Shown: in pieces, positions 36,284 to 45,122 of the stretch | How the letters are laid out: each line of letters begins with the position of its first letter | Numbering within the stretch: the stretch's first letter is position 1 | From: an uncultured Acetatifactor sp. | GTDB taxonomy: Bacteria; Bacillota; Clostridia; Lachnospirales; Lachnospiraceae | Direction: 5' to 3' | DNA: 64,000 nucleotides | NCBI GenBank assembly: GCA_934402315.1 | Contig: CAKRTS010000003.1 | Location: 108,226-172,225, forward strand | Position numbers and translations under genes: made by a program | The notes under the pieces: model-generated | The model's database searches: none | Told to the model about the DNA's origin: nothing | Seen by the model: the letters and a program-made list of their open reading frames with translations, nothing else

Positions 36284-37120
36284 ATGGGTAAAAAGGAAGT
36301 AATGGTCGTAACGGGAGCAGGGCAGATATCCATGGCAATAGCGAGAAGAATGGGTTATGGCAAGAAGATTGTCATGGGCGATAAAAATATCCAGAATGCG
36401 AAAGCGATTGCTGAAATCATGAATCAGGCAGGATTTGATGTGGAACCGGTGGAGATGGATCTGTCATCAAGAGAATCTATTCAGGCGTTGATTGCAAAGG
36501 CATTGGAATATGGAGAAATCAAGATGCTTGTCAATGGAGCAGGGGTATCGCCGAGCCAGGCGCCGATTGAAGCAATTTTAAAGGTGGACTTATACGGTAC
36601 GGCTGTCTTGTTGGAAGAGGTTGGAAAGGTGATTGCAGAGGGTGGTGTCGGTGTAACCATTTCCAGTCAGTCGGGCTGGAGAATGCCGCAGCTGACGGCG
36701 GAGGAGGATGCAGCGCTTGCAACAACACCGACCGGGGAACTGTTACAGCTTGAGATGCTGCAGCCGGAGAATATCAAGGATACACTTCATGCTTATCAGA
36801 TGGCAAAACGCTGTAACGAGAAGCGTGTCATGGCACAGTCTGTGGAATGGGGCAAACGCGGTGCAAGACTAAATGATATTGCACCGGGCACTATTGTCAC
36901 GCCGCTTGCTGTAGATGAGTTTAACGGCCCTCGCGGAGATTTTTACAAGAATATGTTTGCAAAATGCCCGGCAGGCAGACCCGGAACCGCAGATGAAGTG
37001 GCAAATGTGGCAGAACTGCTCATGAGTGAGAAGGGGGCATTTATTACAGGCTCTACCTTCCTGATTGATGGAGGTGCGACTTCATCTTACTATTACGGAC
37101 CGCTGAAGCCGGAGAAATAG
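36284..37120 (+). CDS. Short-chain dehydrogenase/reductase (SDR)
   Basis: The 278-residue NAD(P)-dependent oxidoreductase has the cofactor motif TGAGQIS (10-16), the NGAG strand, the catalytic serine segment TISSQSG and the active-site YQMAK. An insertion of about 30 residues lies between the serine and the tyrosine. The SDR tail FITGSTFLIDGG is intact. The ATG at 36284 has AAGGAG at ideal distance; ATG 36278 is too close to it. It is divergent from a LysR regulator that probably controls it. Substrate unknown. Confidence 0.9.
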   Translation: MGKKEVMVVTGAGQISMAIARRMGYGKKIVMGDKNIQNAKAIAEIMNQAGFDVEPVEMDLSSRESIQALIAKALEYGEIKMLVNGAGVSPSQAPIEAILKVDLYGTAVLLEEVGKVIAEGGVGVTISSQSGWRMPQLTAEEDAALATTPTGELLQLEMLQPENIKDTLHAYQMAKRCNEKRVMAQSVEWGKRGARLNDIAPGTIVTPLAVDEFNGPRGDFYKNMFAKCPAGRPGTADEVANVAELLMSEKGAFITGSTFLIDGGATSSYYYGPLKPEK

Positions 37121-37143
37121 GAAGCAATAAGCTCGCTGATAAA

Positions 37144-37177
37144 GGGGACATCGGAGGACAGCTCTGATGTCCTCTTT
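37144..37177 (+). terminator. Intrinsic terminator after SDR gene
   Basis: GGGGACATC (37144-37152) pairs with GATGTCCTC (37166-37174) with one G-U, followed by a short T run. An alternative internal pairing GAGGACA/TGTCCTC shares the right arm. Confidence 0.65.
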
Positions 37178-37196
37178 ACTACATAAATCAAGATTT

Positions 37197-37616
37197 GTAG
37201 CCGCGGGCGGCATGAGAGGAGGATATATGTGAGGAAAAGCCGCCGCTGTACCCATAGGTGGCGCGAGAGGAGGGTATATGTGAGGAAAAGCCGCCGCTGT
37301 GCCCATAGGCGGCGCGGGAGGAGGGTATAGGGGAGGAAAGAGTGCTGCTGTACCCACGGGTGGCACGGGAGGAGGGTATATGTGAGGAAAAACCGCCACA
37401 GTACCCATAGGCGGCGCGGGAGGAGGGTATATGTGAGGAAAAGCTGCCACAGTACCCATAGGCGGCGCGGGAAGAGGGTATAGGGGAGGAAAGAGTGCTG
37501 CTGTACCCACGGGTGGCACGGGAGGAGAGTATATGTGAGGAAAAACCGCCATGGTACCCACAGGCGGCGCGGGAAGCGGGTACAGGGAAGGAAGGAGCGC
37601 TGTCATACCCGCGAGT
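37197..37616. repeat. 51-bp tandem repeat array (about eight units)
   Basis: Eight units of 51 bases differ by few substitutions. Two subtypes alternate: A with TATATGTGAGGAAAA and B with TATAGGGGAGGAAAGAG. Their order is A A B A A B A B, so a 153-base higher-order period is visible in units 3-8. The unit length is a multiple of three, so several frames stay open, including a minus-strand frame of 17-residue Pro-rich repeats (PHIYPPPAPPMGT type). I do not regard that frame as a proven gene. The array fills the gap between the SDR gene and the giant NTPase gene; the rest of the gap holds only the SDR terminator and a leader. Confidence 0.92.
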
Positions 37617-37737
37617 ACCCCACCTCATAAATGAGAATATAAAATTTGCATTTTGGACTAGCAGTCGCAGATGCAAATTGGTACAATAGCTACAGATATG
37701 TGTTTGACCCGGAAGGAGTTCGGAGGAGGACAAATAG

Positions 37738-40700
37738 ATGCAGCTTTCTTTTAGTGAAGGTGATTATTTAAAAATAGGCTATGAAATAGGCGACCGGTAT
37801 TTTGAGGAGCAGGGCATATTCCTTGGGCAGGAGGGGGATATGCTCATGCTGGATGTCGGCGACGGAGAGACGGCGAGCATTAAGGACAGCAAGATTGTCA
37901 GCATCCGCAGGATGAAGCGCAGCCAGGAGCCTCCGGCGGAGCAGACGCCCGACGCCCCCGCACCGGCGCCGACAGCGGTTGAGCTACCGGCACAGCCCGC
38001 AACGGAGCAGGCGTCCGCCGCAAAAACGCCAGAAACAGCATCCACGCCGACAGCGGTTGAGCCGCCGGCACAGAGCGCCGCGGAAACGCCACAGCCCACA
38101 GCAGAGCAGGAACCCGCCGCCACCATCGAGCAGCTGGCGCGCGAAGCCACCACCTTAGCGGCAGCGCAGACAGCCGTGGCCGCGGCGGTACAGGAACAAC
38201 CCGCCGCCCACACACCGGCACCCGGGACATCAGTTCCTGCTCCTGCTTCCGAGTCTGTTGAACTCTTGCAGGAGGGCTACCGCTGTGACTTTGAGCGTGA
38301 GGTGCGGTGCATGGCATCTCTGACGGAGGCGGAGCGGAAGCAATGGCTGGAGCTGTTCGACAGGCAGGAATATCGGCGGCTTTCCAAGCTTGTCAAGGAG
38401 TCGGAGAGTACGCACAGCCAGGAGGCAGACGGGCTTCGGCAAATGCTGCGCTATCTGGCGGAGACGCAGGAGCGCTACGCGAAGAATACGCTCATCAACG
38501 ACGGCTCGTGGCTGTACCGCGGCATGATCGCCATCGGCGTGGAGCGCAATGTGCCGAGAGCTTACCGCTTTTTCATGACGTCGGTGAAGACGGAGACGGC
38601 ACACCTGAAAACAGCGGTGTACCGCAGTGCCGTGCTTTACAGTATCGCGGGAAACCAGCCCCGGGCAGTTGAGGTCTGCAAGGAACTGATTCCGTATGCG
38701 AGGAAGATTGAGCCGGCGTTTGACCAGTGCGTCTGCTGGAAGGTCATGCTGGAAATTTTTAAAAACGGCGAAGAATGGGTAAATTACAGCGAATGCCTCT
38801 TTCAGCTTGTGGAGGCAAGCTATGAGCATGTCAGGGCATGTATTAATTCGATTGCAAAGTTTACGCCGGAGCTTGTGCGGCACGGCTTTTATGAGGATGC
38901 GCTCGAGCTTTATCGTATGGCGCTCGGCATGGGGATGGACAATGGGCGGATCTACCTGCATCTCCTCTATCTGGAGTGGAAGCGTGATCCGCAGGGAGAC
39001 CTTGTGGAAAAGGTCAGACTTTTTGCCGGGATTGGCAGCGGAGACGAGGAATGGGTAAGCTTCCGCGACGGCACCTGCGCCGGATTTTTAAAGGCGGATG
39101 ACAGGGAACGCTATTTTCAGGAGCAGGAGGACGAGAACATTTCTGCGACGAAGCCGCAGCAGGAGAAGAAAAAGGAAGCCGTCATCGAGGATGATAATAC
39201 CTACAGACAGGAGTATGAGGACAGCTTTTACAGACAGAAGCTGCATGGAAATCCCAGTCAGCTGAAAAATTATGTGAATCAGCTGGCACAGAACAGACCG
39301 AATAATATGCAGGTCGCGGAGCTGGGCAAACGTGCGGACATCTACATGGCGCAGATGGGAAATATGCGGAAGATCACAACGCCCGCCAACAATTACGAGA
39401 GAGGGCTGGAGGCTTGGTTCCGCGCGCATGACAGTAAGGCGGCTGCCGAATTTTTCATGGCGGCGATCCGGGGGAATGATGCCGATCAGGGCACTGCCAT
39501 TCTGACCTATGTCGATATGATTGCGGTAGAGGAAGGGCTTGTGAGAGCCGTTGAGGTCATGAGCACCGATATGCGGGAGTACATAAGGAACTGTGAGAGA
39601 CAGGAAAAGATTGCATTTTATGAGAAGAAGTATGATTTTTCATTTCTTTTAAAGAACTGGGAATACGTCATGGATAGCCTGAATATCCTGCAAAACCTGT
39701 ACTACAGCAAGACCCAGCTCGGCAAGACCTATTTCCGCATTGCGGAGTGCAACTACGAGCAGGGGCGCTGGAAACAGGCGAAGGATAATTACGAAAAGGC
39801 GATTGATTACGGCTACATGCGCACCCTCTGCGAGAGCAGGCGGAATCAGTGCCGCAGGAATCTGGGAGAGGATGTGTCGGACGAGGGCATCTTCGAGGAG
39901 GAAGGAAATCTTCCCGGGAGCGAGGAGGCGGAGGTCAGCGTTGAACTGGTTCGGAAAAGGGTGGAGCAGTTCTACGATGAGATCAAGTACCGTGAGGCGA
40001 ACAATTACGTGCAGGGACTTCTCAGCAACAACTCCGACAACGAGGAACTGAGAGAGCTTGCAGAGCAGACGGCGGAGGTCGTCCGCAATATGAATAACAC
40101 GCCTACAATGCCGACCAGAATGGATAGTCAGGCAGCAGGCCTTCGCGCGTGGCATATAGAGATGAATTACGAAAAGGCACAGAAAAAGTTTCTGGAAGCA
40201 ATCGCGCAGAAAGGGGACAAGGCACTGCGCTCGCTCATGGATCTCTCGGAAATGCTGATGCACACCGAGGGCGCTGTGGCAGGAATCGAGTGCCTCAAGA
40301 AGCACGAGTATCTGGTCAGGCAGTTAATTCCCTCAGAGCAGACAGGCTACTATGAGAAGATGTATCTGATGCAGCAGAAGGTCGGTGACAGGGAGGAAAT
40401 GCTGGCGAGCCTGAAACAGCTGCTGGAAATCTACTCGAAGCTCAGGAGAAGGGATAAGGTGGGCTTCACCTATTTCCGGATGGGCATGGTGCGCTACCAG
40501 ATGGGTGATTATGCACAGGCGATTGCACGGATGCGCGACGCGGACTCGAACGGCTACCATACGACAGCCTGCCAGCAGTGCATCGCAATGTCCTATGTCG
40601 GGCTGGGACAGTATGAGGGTGCGAGAAAGTATGTGCGTTCGATACTGAACCAGAAATTTGCCGAGCAGGACAGCAACCTCACTAACCGCATGAACGGAAT

Positions 40701-43287
40701 ACTGGAACAGATCGACCTTCTGGAGAAGGGCGGAACGCCGGAGACGGGAAGCGAGAGCACAACTGGTTCCGGCAGCGGAATTCTCGATATGACGATTGAG
40801 CTTGAGAATAAACTGGAGTCCTTCTATCTGGATGAACAGACCTTCCCGGCGCTGGCGGAGGATGAGACGGAGGCATTGACGGGCAAGAACATTCAGGAGG
40901 TTCTGGAGCACACGGATTATCCGAATCTCAGGGAGCGCGCCGCAGCGCTGCAGCGCATAGCCTTTCAGGAGAACCGGGTCAACGGCAAGAGCCAGAATTA
41001 TTACCGCCTGCTGGCGGACAGCGTCGGAAGCTGGGGCGGCTCCTTCCAGAACGGCGAAAACTATGACTGTGCTTATTCATGCCGCATTTTCGAGATGGAG
41101 ACGGCGGGCAGACTGGCATTGGAAAAGCGAAGCCGTTATCAGGATGAGGCGACTGCGGAGGCGCTCGCCTGCATTGTGAGACGAAGGACGAATCCGGATG
41201 AAAAGGGTAAGCTGAGCGATGCCAGACTCCGGGAGTTTGTGCGGCAGGTGCTGGATCAGGAGACGGACAGAAGAGACTTTGCCATGAGAGAATTTCTCTT
41301 CCTTGCGCAGAAGAGCTTTGTGCTCGACCGGTTTATGCAGACGCAGATGGAGAAGGAGGAAAACGGCAGACTCTGGCTGGAGCAGATCGGAAATTACCTT
41401 GGGGAGAGCAAGAATGTTCCGAAGGACTACCGGAAGCTCTTCCGCATGATAAACGAGCGTGTCCGGAATGACGGCGGACGCCTGAACAATCTGGTCGCCA
41501 AGATCAGAAACAGCAAGGGCTTTCAGGAAGAGGTGCTCACGGAGCTGAAGGATGCGAAGAACAAGATCTTTGTGCTGGAAACCGACTGTACCCAGTACCT
41601 CAGCGCGCTTGTCGAGGCATACGAAAAGGCGCTTGAAATCTATGACTACGAGGACTACGATAACAGGATGGCGACGATCAGCACAGTGCAGAAGATGCTG
41701 GTCAGCCTGTCGGAGACCATCACACAGCGGCCGACCTATTTCAGCGTGAACTATGTCGGGGACATTATCGAATACATGCAGGACATCATCCGGACGCTCT
41801 CGAAGAGCACGAGGGAGGATTTCGGCCCTGTCATCTCGATCCATGTGCCGATCACGGAGGCGCCGGTGGTCGATGGGAAGCAGAGCATTTCGATCACTGT
41901 GAGCAACAAGGACAATTCCGCCAGCGCGACCAACCTGTTCCTGGCGGCATACAGTCTGGACGGGCAGACAATGGTGGAAAGCCAGGCGCTTGCGCAGTAT
42001 CTGAGGGGCGGAAAAAGCGTGTCAAAGGAGATCATTCTCGATTCGCTCGGTGAGAACTATACGATACGCATTGAGGTCAATTACATCGATCACGAGGGCA
42101 AGGCACAGAAGGAGGAACAGAGCCTGAGTATCTCCGCGGGGGGCGAGCAGTTTGAACCGATCGAGAATCCGTACTTTAACGGTAACGCGATCGGCGTTGA
42201 AAATAAAGATGTCTTCTTCGGAAGAGATGCGCTCCTTGACCGTCTGGAGCTGGCGCTCAGAACCGGCAAGAGCAACTGCGAGATCATTTTCGGACAGAAG
42301 CGCTGCGGTAAGAGCTCCATTGCAAACTTTCTGGAGGATCGCCTGAAGGATGCCTTCTTTGTCGTTAAACTGTCGATCGGCGCCGGGAGAAATACCGCTG
42401 TCATCTACAACGAGATCAAGGAGACCGTCGTAGAGGGGATCTGGGATCACATTGACCGCGAGGGAGAGGATGACAGCATCAACGAGAGTCTGATCGAGAA
42501 ACTGGAGCAGTATGATGTTTCCACAGAGGCGGACTTTACTTCCTTTGTGCGCTACGTGAAAAGAAAATTCTGCGCACCGACGAACCGGGCGCTGCTGCTC
42601 ATGCTGGACGAGTTTACCCATCTGTACCGCTATGTGAAGGAGGATTACCGCATGGTGGCGGACTTCATGGATAACTGGAAGAAGCTGATGGAGGCGAATC
42701 TGTTCAAGGCGGTTCTGATCGGGCAGGATACCATGCCATACTTCCTGAAGGAGTTCCCGAATCAGTTTCAGGTGACCTCCCCGATCCGCATTGATATGCT
42801 GGACGACAGGAGCTCGAAGCAGCTGATCGAGGAGCCGATCAGGCTTCCGAACGGGGAGTCCCGCTTCCTTGAGAACAGCGCGGGCATGATTGCGGAATGG
42901 TTCCACGGACAGCCCTTCTACATCCAGTCCTATTGCGTAAGGCTTGTAGACCAGATGAATCAGGACAGGAAGGTGCGTGTCACGAACGCTCTGGCGGAGA
43001 AGGTAAAAAGAATTATGCTTGAGGAAGAGGACAAGTCAAAGTTCGACAATCTGTACAGCCGGGGAGACGAATCGGGAACGGAGGACGAATGCTTTGAAAT
43101 CTTAAGCCAGATTGCAGCACTGACAAAGAACAGCGAGTGGGCAGACGCGGAGGAGCTTCACAGCCCGAATCTCGGAGAGCTGATGGCTGATCTGACGGAG
43201 CGCGGCGTTGTCGAGCGCAAGGGAACGAAGGTAAAGATCCGTATCACCTTCTTCAAGGAATGGCTGAACCTTCACCGGAACAGATAA
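37738..43287 (+). CDS. 1849-aa helical-repeat protein with C-terminal P-loop (STAND/AAA-type) NTPase
   Basis: The ATG at 37738 follows GGAGGAGG. Residues 1-60 look like a small beta-barrel (SH3-like) domain. Residues 65-180 are a Pro/Ala/Glu-rich linker. Residues of about 190-1340 are helical repeats, partly TPR-like (for example ECNYEQGRWKQAKDNYEKAI). Two copies of a module of about 240 residues occur at roughly 498-711 and 742-995. An Ig-like beta domain spans about 1362-1465. Then NPYFNGNAIG and FFGRDALLDRL lead into an NTPase with Walker A GQKRCGKSS (1519-1527) and Walker B LLMLDEF (Asp1624-Glu1625), closed by a winged-helix-like end. The next gene, 48 bases on, encodes a second NTPase with an RNase-like tail. 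A sensor or switch role is inferred. It is soluble, with no signal peptide. Confidence 0.72.
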   Translation: MQLSFSEGDYLKIGYEIGDRYFEEQGIFLGQEGDMLMLDVGDGETASIKDSKIVSIRRMKRSQEPPAEQTPDAPAPAPTAVELPAQPATEQASAAKTPETASTPTAVEPPAQSAAETPQPTAEQEPAATIEQLAREATTLAAAQTAVAAAVQEQPAAHTPAPGTSVPAPASESVELLQEGYRCDFEREVRCMASLTEAERKQWLELFDRQEYRRLSKLVKESESTHSQEADGLRQMLRYLAETQERYAKNTLINDGSWLYRGMIAIGVERNVPRAYRFFMTSVKTETAHLKTAVYRSAVLYSIAGNQPRAVEVCKELIPYARKIEPAFDQCVCWKVMLEIFKNGEEWVNYSECLFQLVEASYEHVRACINSIAKFTPELVRHGFYEDALELYRMALGMGMDNGRIYLHLLYLEWKRDPQGDLVEKVRLFAGIGSGDEEWVSFRDGTCAGFLKADDRERYFQEQEDENISATKPQQEKKKEAVIEDDNTYRQEYEDSFYRQKLHGNPSQLKNYVNQLAQNRPNNMQVAELGKRADIYMAQMGNMRKITTPANNYERGLEAWFRAHDSKAAAEFFMAAIRGNDADQGTAILTYVDMIAVEEGLVRAVEVMSTDMREYIRNCERQEKIAFYEKKYDFSFLLKNWEYVMDSLNILQNLYYSKTQLGKTYFRIAECNYEQGRWKQAKDNYEKAIDYGYMRTLCESRRNQCRRNLGEDVSDEGIFEEEGNLPGSEEAEVSVELVRKRVEQFYDEIKYREANNYVQGLLSNNSDNEELRELAEQTAEVVRNMNNTPTMPTRMDSQAAGLRAWHIEMNYEKAQKKFLEAIAQKGDKALRSLMDLSEMLMHTEGAVAGIECLKKHEYLVRQLIPSEQTGYYEKMYLMQQKVGDREEMLASLKQLLEIYSKLRRRDKVGFTYFRMGMVRYQMGDYAQAIARMRDADSNGYHTTACQQCIAMSYVGLGQYEGARKYVRSILNQKFAEQDSNLTNRMNGILEQIDLLEKGGTPETGSESTTGSGSGILDMTIELENKLESFYLDEQTFPALAEDETEALTGKNIQEVLEHTDYPNLRERAAALQRIAFQENRVNGKSQNYYRLLADSVGSWGGSFQNGENYDCAYSCRIFEMETAGRLALEKRSRYQDEATAEALACIVRRRTNPDEKGKLSDARLREFVRQVLDQETDRRDFAMREFLFLAQKSFVLDRFMQTQMEKEENGRLWLEQIGNYLGESKNVPKDYRKLFRMINERVRNDGGRLNNLVAKIRNSKGFQEEVLTELKDAKNKIFVLETDCTQYLSALVEAYEKALEIYDYEDYDNRMATISTVQKMLVSLSETITQRPTYFSVNYVGDIIEYMQDIIRTLSKSTREDFGPVISIHVPITEAPVVDGKQSISITVSNKDNSASATNLFLAAYSLDGQTMVESQALAQYLRGGKSVSKEIILDSLGENYTIRIEVNYIDHEGKAQKEEQSLSISAGGEQFEPIENPYFNGNAIGVENKDVFFGRDALLDRLELALRTGKSNCEIIFGQKRCGKSSIANFLEDRLKDAFFVVKLSIGAGRNTAVIYNEIKETVVEGIWDHIDREGEDDSINESLIEKLEQYDVSTEADFTSFVRYVKRKFCAPTNRALLLMLDEFTHLYRYVKEDYRMVADFMDNWKKLMEANLFKAVLIGQDTMPYFLKEFPNQFQVTSPIRIDMLDDRSSKQLIEEPIRLPNGESRFLENSAGMIAEWFHGQPFYIQSYCVRLVDQMNQDRKVRVTNALAEKVKRIMLEEEDKSKFDNLYSRGDESGTEDECFEILSQIAALTKNSEWADAEELHSPNLGELMADLTERGVVERKGTKVKIRITFFKEWLNLHRNR

Positions 43288-43335
43288 GGCGGAAAAGATA
43301 CGACAGCCGGGACACCGGCAGAAAGAGGAAAAGAG

Positions 43336-44877
43336 TTGAATAATATTTATTCTGACTTTGGAAATATCATCGAGGAATACAGGTATGTATCGAGGACGGA
43401 TATGGAGAAGAAGATCCGAGCAAGGCTGATCGACAATCCCAACTACGGCTCGATCAGTGTCATGGGAATGCAGCGTATCGGAAAATCCTCCCTCGCGTAC
43501 AACCTGTTAGAGGGGAATGCGGATCCGTTTCTGGAACAGAAAATGATCGTTTTCCGTGTGAGCATGTATCAGTTTGACTCGGTGCAGAGCTTCTTCACAG
43601 AGCTTGTCGAGCAGACCTATGCGCCGCTGTGTGATATAGATGCGGTGACGGTGCGCATGAAGAGCGCTTATGAAAATGCCGTGAACAAATCGGTCGAGGA
43701 GACGGGCGGAAAGGCGCTGATCTCCTTCTTCACCGCCGTGAAGTCCGCCGGCTACCGGGTCATCTGCGTGGTGGATGAATTTGACTCCGTGAGAACACTG
43801 TTCAAGAAATATCCGCAGGGCTTCTTCGTACTGCGCGATCTGGCATACGAGCCAAAGAACCGTGTGGGCTTTCTCTTCCTGTCGAGGCGGCATGTGACGG
43901 AGCTTGAGGAGAGCGTCGGCTGTGATGACGGCGTGTCAAATTTCAGCAACATCCTGTCAAAAGAATTCCTCGGCATGTACACGGATGCGGAGCTGGAGCA
44001 GTGGTATTTCTATCTGGAGCAGGCGGGCGTGACCGCTGATGCACAGTTCAGAAAAGAGCTGGAGGACATTGTCGGACGATACCCCTACTGGATGGATATT
44101 CTCGCGTTTCATTATATTGTCGAGGCGGAGACCAACAGCGGGATCACGCTGCAGCAGGTCTTTGAGACGCATTGGGATACCTTTTATTCGGAGTTCAAAA
44201 AGCTCTTTAGCCTGCTGGAGGAGCAGAATCTGCTGAATACGCTTTACCAGTGTGTTCTCGGACCCATGGGTGACGATGCGACAAAGGACAAGATAAAGCG
44301 GCTGGAGGACTACGGTATCATCCGCTCACAGGATGAGAAGTGGTATTGCAGTATCTCCAAGTATTTCAGGGAATACATGGTGATGCGTGAGCAGAATATT
44401 GACTTTTACCCGCTCTGGAACAGAACGGAGAAGCTGTTCCGCGCAGTCGGTGCGAAGGCGTTCGGACACACCTACGGTGCGGAATGGGAAGAGCAGCTGC
44501 TCTTGAAATATCCGACAGACCCGAACAACCGCTTCAAGCCGGGCAACTTTCTCGCGGAGGCGAAGAGCAGGGTGGAGGACATGAGGACGAAAACTACCGT
44601 GTACGAGGTCGATCCCGACAGGATCAACCTGCTCAACGGTACGACCACCGGGGGACTTTTCTCGATTCTTGCGGCGGAGTATGAGACCAGCGGTCTGGAT
44701 CGTGTGTTCAAGATGCGCAAGGGAGAATTTGTCCAGAAGACCAACGCGCTGACATCCGCCCGCAACCCCTATGACCATAACAATGATGAGTGGATATTAG
44801 AGGATGTGAAAAGCAATACCGTCAATAGATGCAGCGAGTTCATTGCGCTGATGGAGGCATATCTAGGTTTGAAATAA
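43336..44877 (+). CDS. 513-aa P-loop NTPase with C-terminal HEPN-like domain (RNxxxH)
   Basis: The TTG start at 43336 has AGAGGA upstream. Walker A is GMQRIGKSS (44-52) and Walker B is VICVVDEFDS (Asp147-Glu148), with sequence around them resembling the NTPase of the preceding giant protein. A winged-helix-like region follows (about 300-350). The C-terminal 140 residues are mostly helical. They carry ARNPYDHNN, an RNxxxH motif (Arg476, Asn477, His481) between two predicted helices. This is the catalytic motif and topology of HEPN ribonucleases used in toxin-antitoxin, abortive-infection and CRISPR-associated proteins. I infer an NTPase-controlled RNase. The motif is seen directly; activity and the partner relation are inference. 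The gene is probably co-transcribed with its upstream neighbour. Confidence 0.7.
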   Translation: MNNIYSDFGNIIEEYRYVSRTDMEKKIRARLIDNPNYGSISVMGMQRIGKSSLAYNLLEGNADPFLEQKMIVFRVSMYQFDSVQSFFTELVEQTYAPLCDIDAVTVRMKSAYENAVNKSVEETGGKALISFFTAVKSAGYRVICVVDEFDSVRTLFKKYPQGFFVLRDLAYEPKNRVGFLFLSRRHVTELEESVGCDDGVSNFSNILSKEFLGMYTDAELEQWYFYLEQAGVTADAQFRKELEDIVGRYPYWMDILAFHYIVEAETNSGITLQQVFETHWDTFYSEFKKLFSLLEEQNLLNTLYQCVLGPMGDDATKDKIKRLEDYGIIRSQDEKWYCSISKYFREYMVMREQNIDFYPLWNRTEKLFRAVGAKAFGHTYGAEWEEQLLLKYPTDPNNRFKPGNFLAEAKSRVEDMRTKTTVYEVDPDRINLLNGTTTGGLFSILAAEYETSGLDRVFKMRKGEFVQKTNALTSARNPYDHNNDEWILEDVKSNTVNRCSEFIALMEAYLGLK

Positions 44878-44914
44878 ATTTGGTGATGGTGGAACTCACT
44901 TATTCCAGATAACA

Positions 44915-45054
44915 GTTGTGCAAGATGCACCTGACCACAAGCAGCGCACTCTGGAGCCGCCGGCACTTAGCTGGCGTACTTTGGCAGCTTATGTGCCGCT
45001 GCGTGCGGAAGGTAGCGAGAGCGTGCCTGCGGTGGTCTGTGCATTTTGTGCAAC
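44915..45054 (+). repeat. 140-bp structured interspersed repeat, copy 1
   Basis: The ends are TTGTGCAAGATGCAC (44916-44930) and GTGCATTTTGTGCAA (45039-45053), which pair over 15 positions including G-U pairs. An inner GACCAC/GTGGTC stem extends the pairing. The central part has further short hairpins (for example CGCC/GGCG). The same element recurs at 55592 and, inverted, at 61828. No ORF is conserved, so it resembles a MITE or a structured RNA repeat. It lies between the HEPN gene and the GH74 gene. Confidence 0.88.
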
Positions 45055-45122
45055 GTCACTTGCGGAAACCTTAATTTTGCAATTACATAAGTCATATAGA
45101 AACGACATAAGGAGGCAACTGT

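Noticed and set aside
37082..37606. Minus-strand frame of 17-residue Pro-rich repeats across the 51-bp array
   Set aside because: The frame stays open because 51 is divisible by three, and other frames do the same. There is no good ribosome site or signal peptide, and it runs antisense into the SDR gene. Kept as a repeat, not a gene.
37197..37616. CRISPR array
   Set aside because: Units follow each other without unique spacers and no cas genes are present.
44915..45054. tRNA or known riboswitch in the 140-bp element
   Set aside because: No cloverleaf or known aptamer core is visible, and the element is dispersed in both orientations, which fits a repeat better.
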